Shown one piece after another: positions 5,084-6,313 of a stretch of 6,313 nt of DNA (within the stretch, counting starts at the first letter, position 1; each line of letters starts with the position of its first letter). The notes below the pieces were generated by a model that made no database searches, was not told the DNA's origin, and worked only from the letters and a program-made list of their open reading frames with translations. A program made the position numbers and the translations under genes. The stretch lies in NCBI GenBank assembly GCA_910584785.1, contig CAJUDX010000114.1:1-6313 (forward strand). The letters are read 5' to 3'. Source of the DNA: an uncultured Lachnospiraceae bacterium. Its GTDB lineage: Bacteria; Bacillota; Clostridia; Lachnospirales; Lachnospiraceae.

Positions 5084-6154
5084 ATGGAAAGAATTCCGCT
5101 GAAAGTGGGGGTTGGCAAATATTTTTACGGAAAGGGATGCATTGAAGAACTAACAAAGGAGATTATCCGGTTTGGAGGAAAGCCATTAGTAATCGGCGGG
5201 ATTTCCAGTACAGAGATTATTTTAAATCGGTGCAGGGACGAATGGAAAACAAGTCATATTCAGGTGCATATAATCAAACATTCAGGCGAGTGTTCGGTTA
5301 ACTGGGCAGAAAAATACGTGAAAGAAGGTCTTGCAGCAGGCTGTACGGTTGTAGTGGGGATTGGCGGTGGAAAATGCATTGACTTGGCCAAGGCGGCAGC
5401 TACCATTGGGAGATGGAATGTGATTACTGTTCCTACCAGTGCGGCCACTTGTGTGGCAACCTCAGCAGTTTGCGTGATGTATGACGATCAAGGGAGAACG
5501 GATCATTCGATTGCCATGAACCAGGAGGTGGATGTAGCCATTGTCGATACGGAAATCATAGCGGCGGCTCCAAGGAGGACATTGGCGGCAGGCATTATGG
5601 ATTCCGTAGCAAAGCTGGTGGAAGTAAAGCATAAACTGCATATTTCCAGTTATAAGGATTGCGGATTAAGGCAATATATCGGCTATATTAATGCAAAAGG
5701 AATTTATGACTTCTTGTTAGGTGAGGGCAAGAATGCATATGAAGGAAATTGCACGGATGACCAGTATTCAGATTTGTTTATGACGAATTTACTGCACACT
5801 TCGGTGGTCAGCGGCTTTTGCAGCGGCGCTACGCAGATGGCGCTGGCTCATGCATTGTATGACGCATTAAGGAAATGGTTCATAGACGATACCAGAGAGG
5901 CTATGCATGGAGAATTAGTGGCAATAGGCGTGCTGCTTCAAATGCGGTTTAATGGCGATCCTTATTGGGAAATCAAAAGGGTGCGGGAATTAATGGAAAG
6001 GATGCATATGCCGGTTTATTTGGAGGATGCAGGATTTGTCAGTACGGCAGAAAATAAGAAAGTATTAATTGAGGAGATCGTAAAGATTACCGGATTGGAG
6101 AGCCAGAAAGATATGGATTCCCTGATTTGCGCTTTTCATGATATTGTGCGGTAA
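5084..6154 (+). CDS. Metal-dependent alcohol/hydroxy-acid dehydrogenase, GldA/HcxA branch of the iron-containing ADH family
   Basis: A 356-aa cytoplasmic NAD(P)-dependent dehydrogenase close to the ~365 aa usual for glycerol dehydrogenases. It has the dinucleotide-binding loop VVVGIGGGKCIDLAKA (89-104), VPTSAATCVATSAV (116-129), and the three metal ligands expected for the family: Asp173 in GIMDSVAK, His256 in LAHAL and His275 in AMHGE. GldA enzymes oxidise glycerol to dihydroxyacetone with Zn2+. Here Cys123 stands where GldA has Asp in its STDAP segment. From memory the TCxA pattern resembles E. coli HcxA (YbdH), a hydroxycarboxylate dehydrogenase acting on 2-oxo acids, so a 2-hydroxy/2-oxo acid substrate is at least as likely as glycerol. 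It begins 6 bases after the upstream stop and closes the operon before a strong terminator. It could supply or drain the same keto/hydroxy acid as the two flavoproteins using NAD(H). The family is secure; the substrate is not. Confidence 0.88.
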   Translation: MERIPLKVGVGKYFYGKGCIEELTKEIIRFGGKPLVIGGISSTEIILNRCRDEWKTSHIQVHIIKHSGECSVNWAEKYVKEGLAAGCTVVVGIGGGKCIDLAKAAATIGRWNVITVPTSAATCVATSAVCVMYDDQGRTDHSIAMNQEVDVAIVDTEIIAAAPRRTLAAGIMDSVAKLVEVKHKLHISSYKDCGLRQYIGYINAKGIYDFLLGEGKNAYEGNCTDDQYSDLFMTNLLHTSVVSGFCSGATQMALAHALYDALRKWFIDDTREAMHGELVAIGVLLQMRFNGDPYWEIKRVRELMERMHMPVYLEDAGFVSTAENKKVLIEEIVKITGLESQKDMDSLICAFHDIVR

Positions 6155-6201
6155 GTTTATGCACAGCGTAATCATTAGGCTGTTTAGGTAATGGTGAAGA
6201 G

Positions 6202-6240
6202 AAACCCGCTTTATTTCTTGGTGAAATAGGGCGGGTTTTT
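6202..6240 (+). terminator. Rho-independent terminator of the oxidoreductase operon
   Basis: A 16-bp stem is formed by 6202-6217 and 6223-6238, with two G-U pairs and otherwise perfect pairing. The loop is 5 bases (TTGGT). The GC-rich base of the stem runs into a T run at 6236-6240. It lies 47 bases after the dehydrogenase stop and ends the operon that starts near 2372. Confidence 0.9.
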
Positions 6241-6271
6241 GGCGTTTGGAAGTTGTTGTTTTCTTAAAATA

Positions 6272-6286
6272 ATTGTTTTTAACAAT
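6272..6286. repeat. Short inverted repeat in AT-rich intergenic DNA
   Basis: ATTGTT (6272-6277) and AACAAT (6281-6286) flank TTT. The repeat lies after the terminator in AT-rich sequence running to the window end, with TAAAAT (6265-6270) beside it. It could be an operator or promoter part for a gene beyond the window, or chance in AT-rich DNA. I see no gene in 6241-6313. Confidence 0.3.
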
Positions 6287-6313
6287 AAAATCTGATTTCG
6301 TCTGTAACAAAAA

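Noticed and set aside
6065..6310. An 81-codon - strand open frame over the operon end
   Set aside because: It runs through the terminator hairpin and the antisense of the dehydrogenase C-terminus, and shows no domain.
1..6313. CRISPR arrays, insertion sequences, tRNA or rRNA genes, riboswitches
   Set aside because: I saw no regularly spaced repeats, transposase, terminal inverted repeats or structured RNA; nearly all of the window is protein coding.

Overview
The window looks like a catabolic island from a low-to-mid GC Firmicute of the class Clostridia, most likely a Lachnospiraceae relative. The evidence is purine-rich AGGAGG-type ribosome sites, one TTG start, tightly packed co-directional genes, and a two-flavoprotein module of a kind common in anaerobic Clostridia. 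This placement is inference from style and protein families; no RNA marker gene is present.

Layout. (1) Positions 3-542, + strand: the 3' part of an OppF/DppF-type peptide ABC transporter ATPase. Its Walker B region is missing or scrambled at the window edge. (2) Positions 539-1336, +: an RraA-fold protein (HMG-aldolase-like), coupled to the ATPase gene by an ATGA overlap. (3) Positions 1339-2271, - strand: an AraC-family regulator, convergent with the RraA gene with only 2 bp between stops. (4) Positions 2272-2371: a 100-bp divergent control region with a good sigma-A-type promoter for the regulator, two adjacent palindromes and a ribosome site for the next gene. (5) Positions 2372-6154, +: a tight three-gene operon. 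It encodes a DAO-fold FAD oxidoreductase with a C-terminal BFD-like [2Fe-2S] domain (482 aa), a GlpB/opine-oxidase-A-like NAD(P)/FAD oxidoreductase (416 aa, TTG start), and a GldA/HcxA-type metal-dependent dehydrogenase (356 aa). (6) Positions 6202-6240: a strong intrinsic terminator, followed by about 70 bp of AT-rich DNA with a small inverted repeat.

How they may work together (inference). The transporter would bring in a small substrate. The DAO-type flavoprotein would oxidise a 2-hydroxy acid, glycerol-phosphate-like or opine/amino-acid-like substrate, and pass electrons through its [2Fe-2S] domain to the NAD(P)/FAD partner. The third enzyme would interconvert an alcohol or 2-hydroxy acid with its keto form using NAD(H). 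The RraA-like protein could cleave or decarboxylate a resulting keto acid. The AraC-type protein is the obvious local regulator. The substrate is not identifiable from sequence alone. Departures from familiar family motifs in the DAO enzyme (a CxxC where I expect a substrate arginine) and in the dehydrogenase (Cys instead of the GldA Asp) argue against a plain glycerol pathway.
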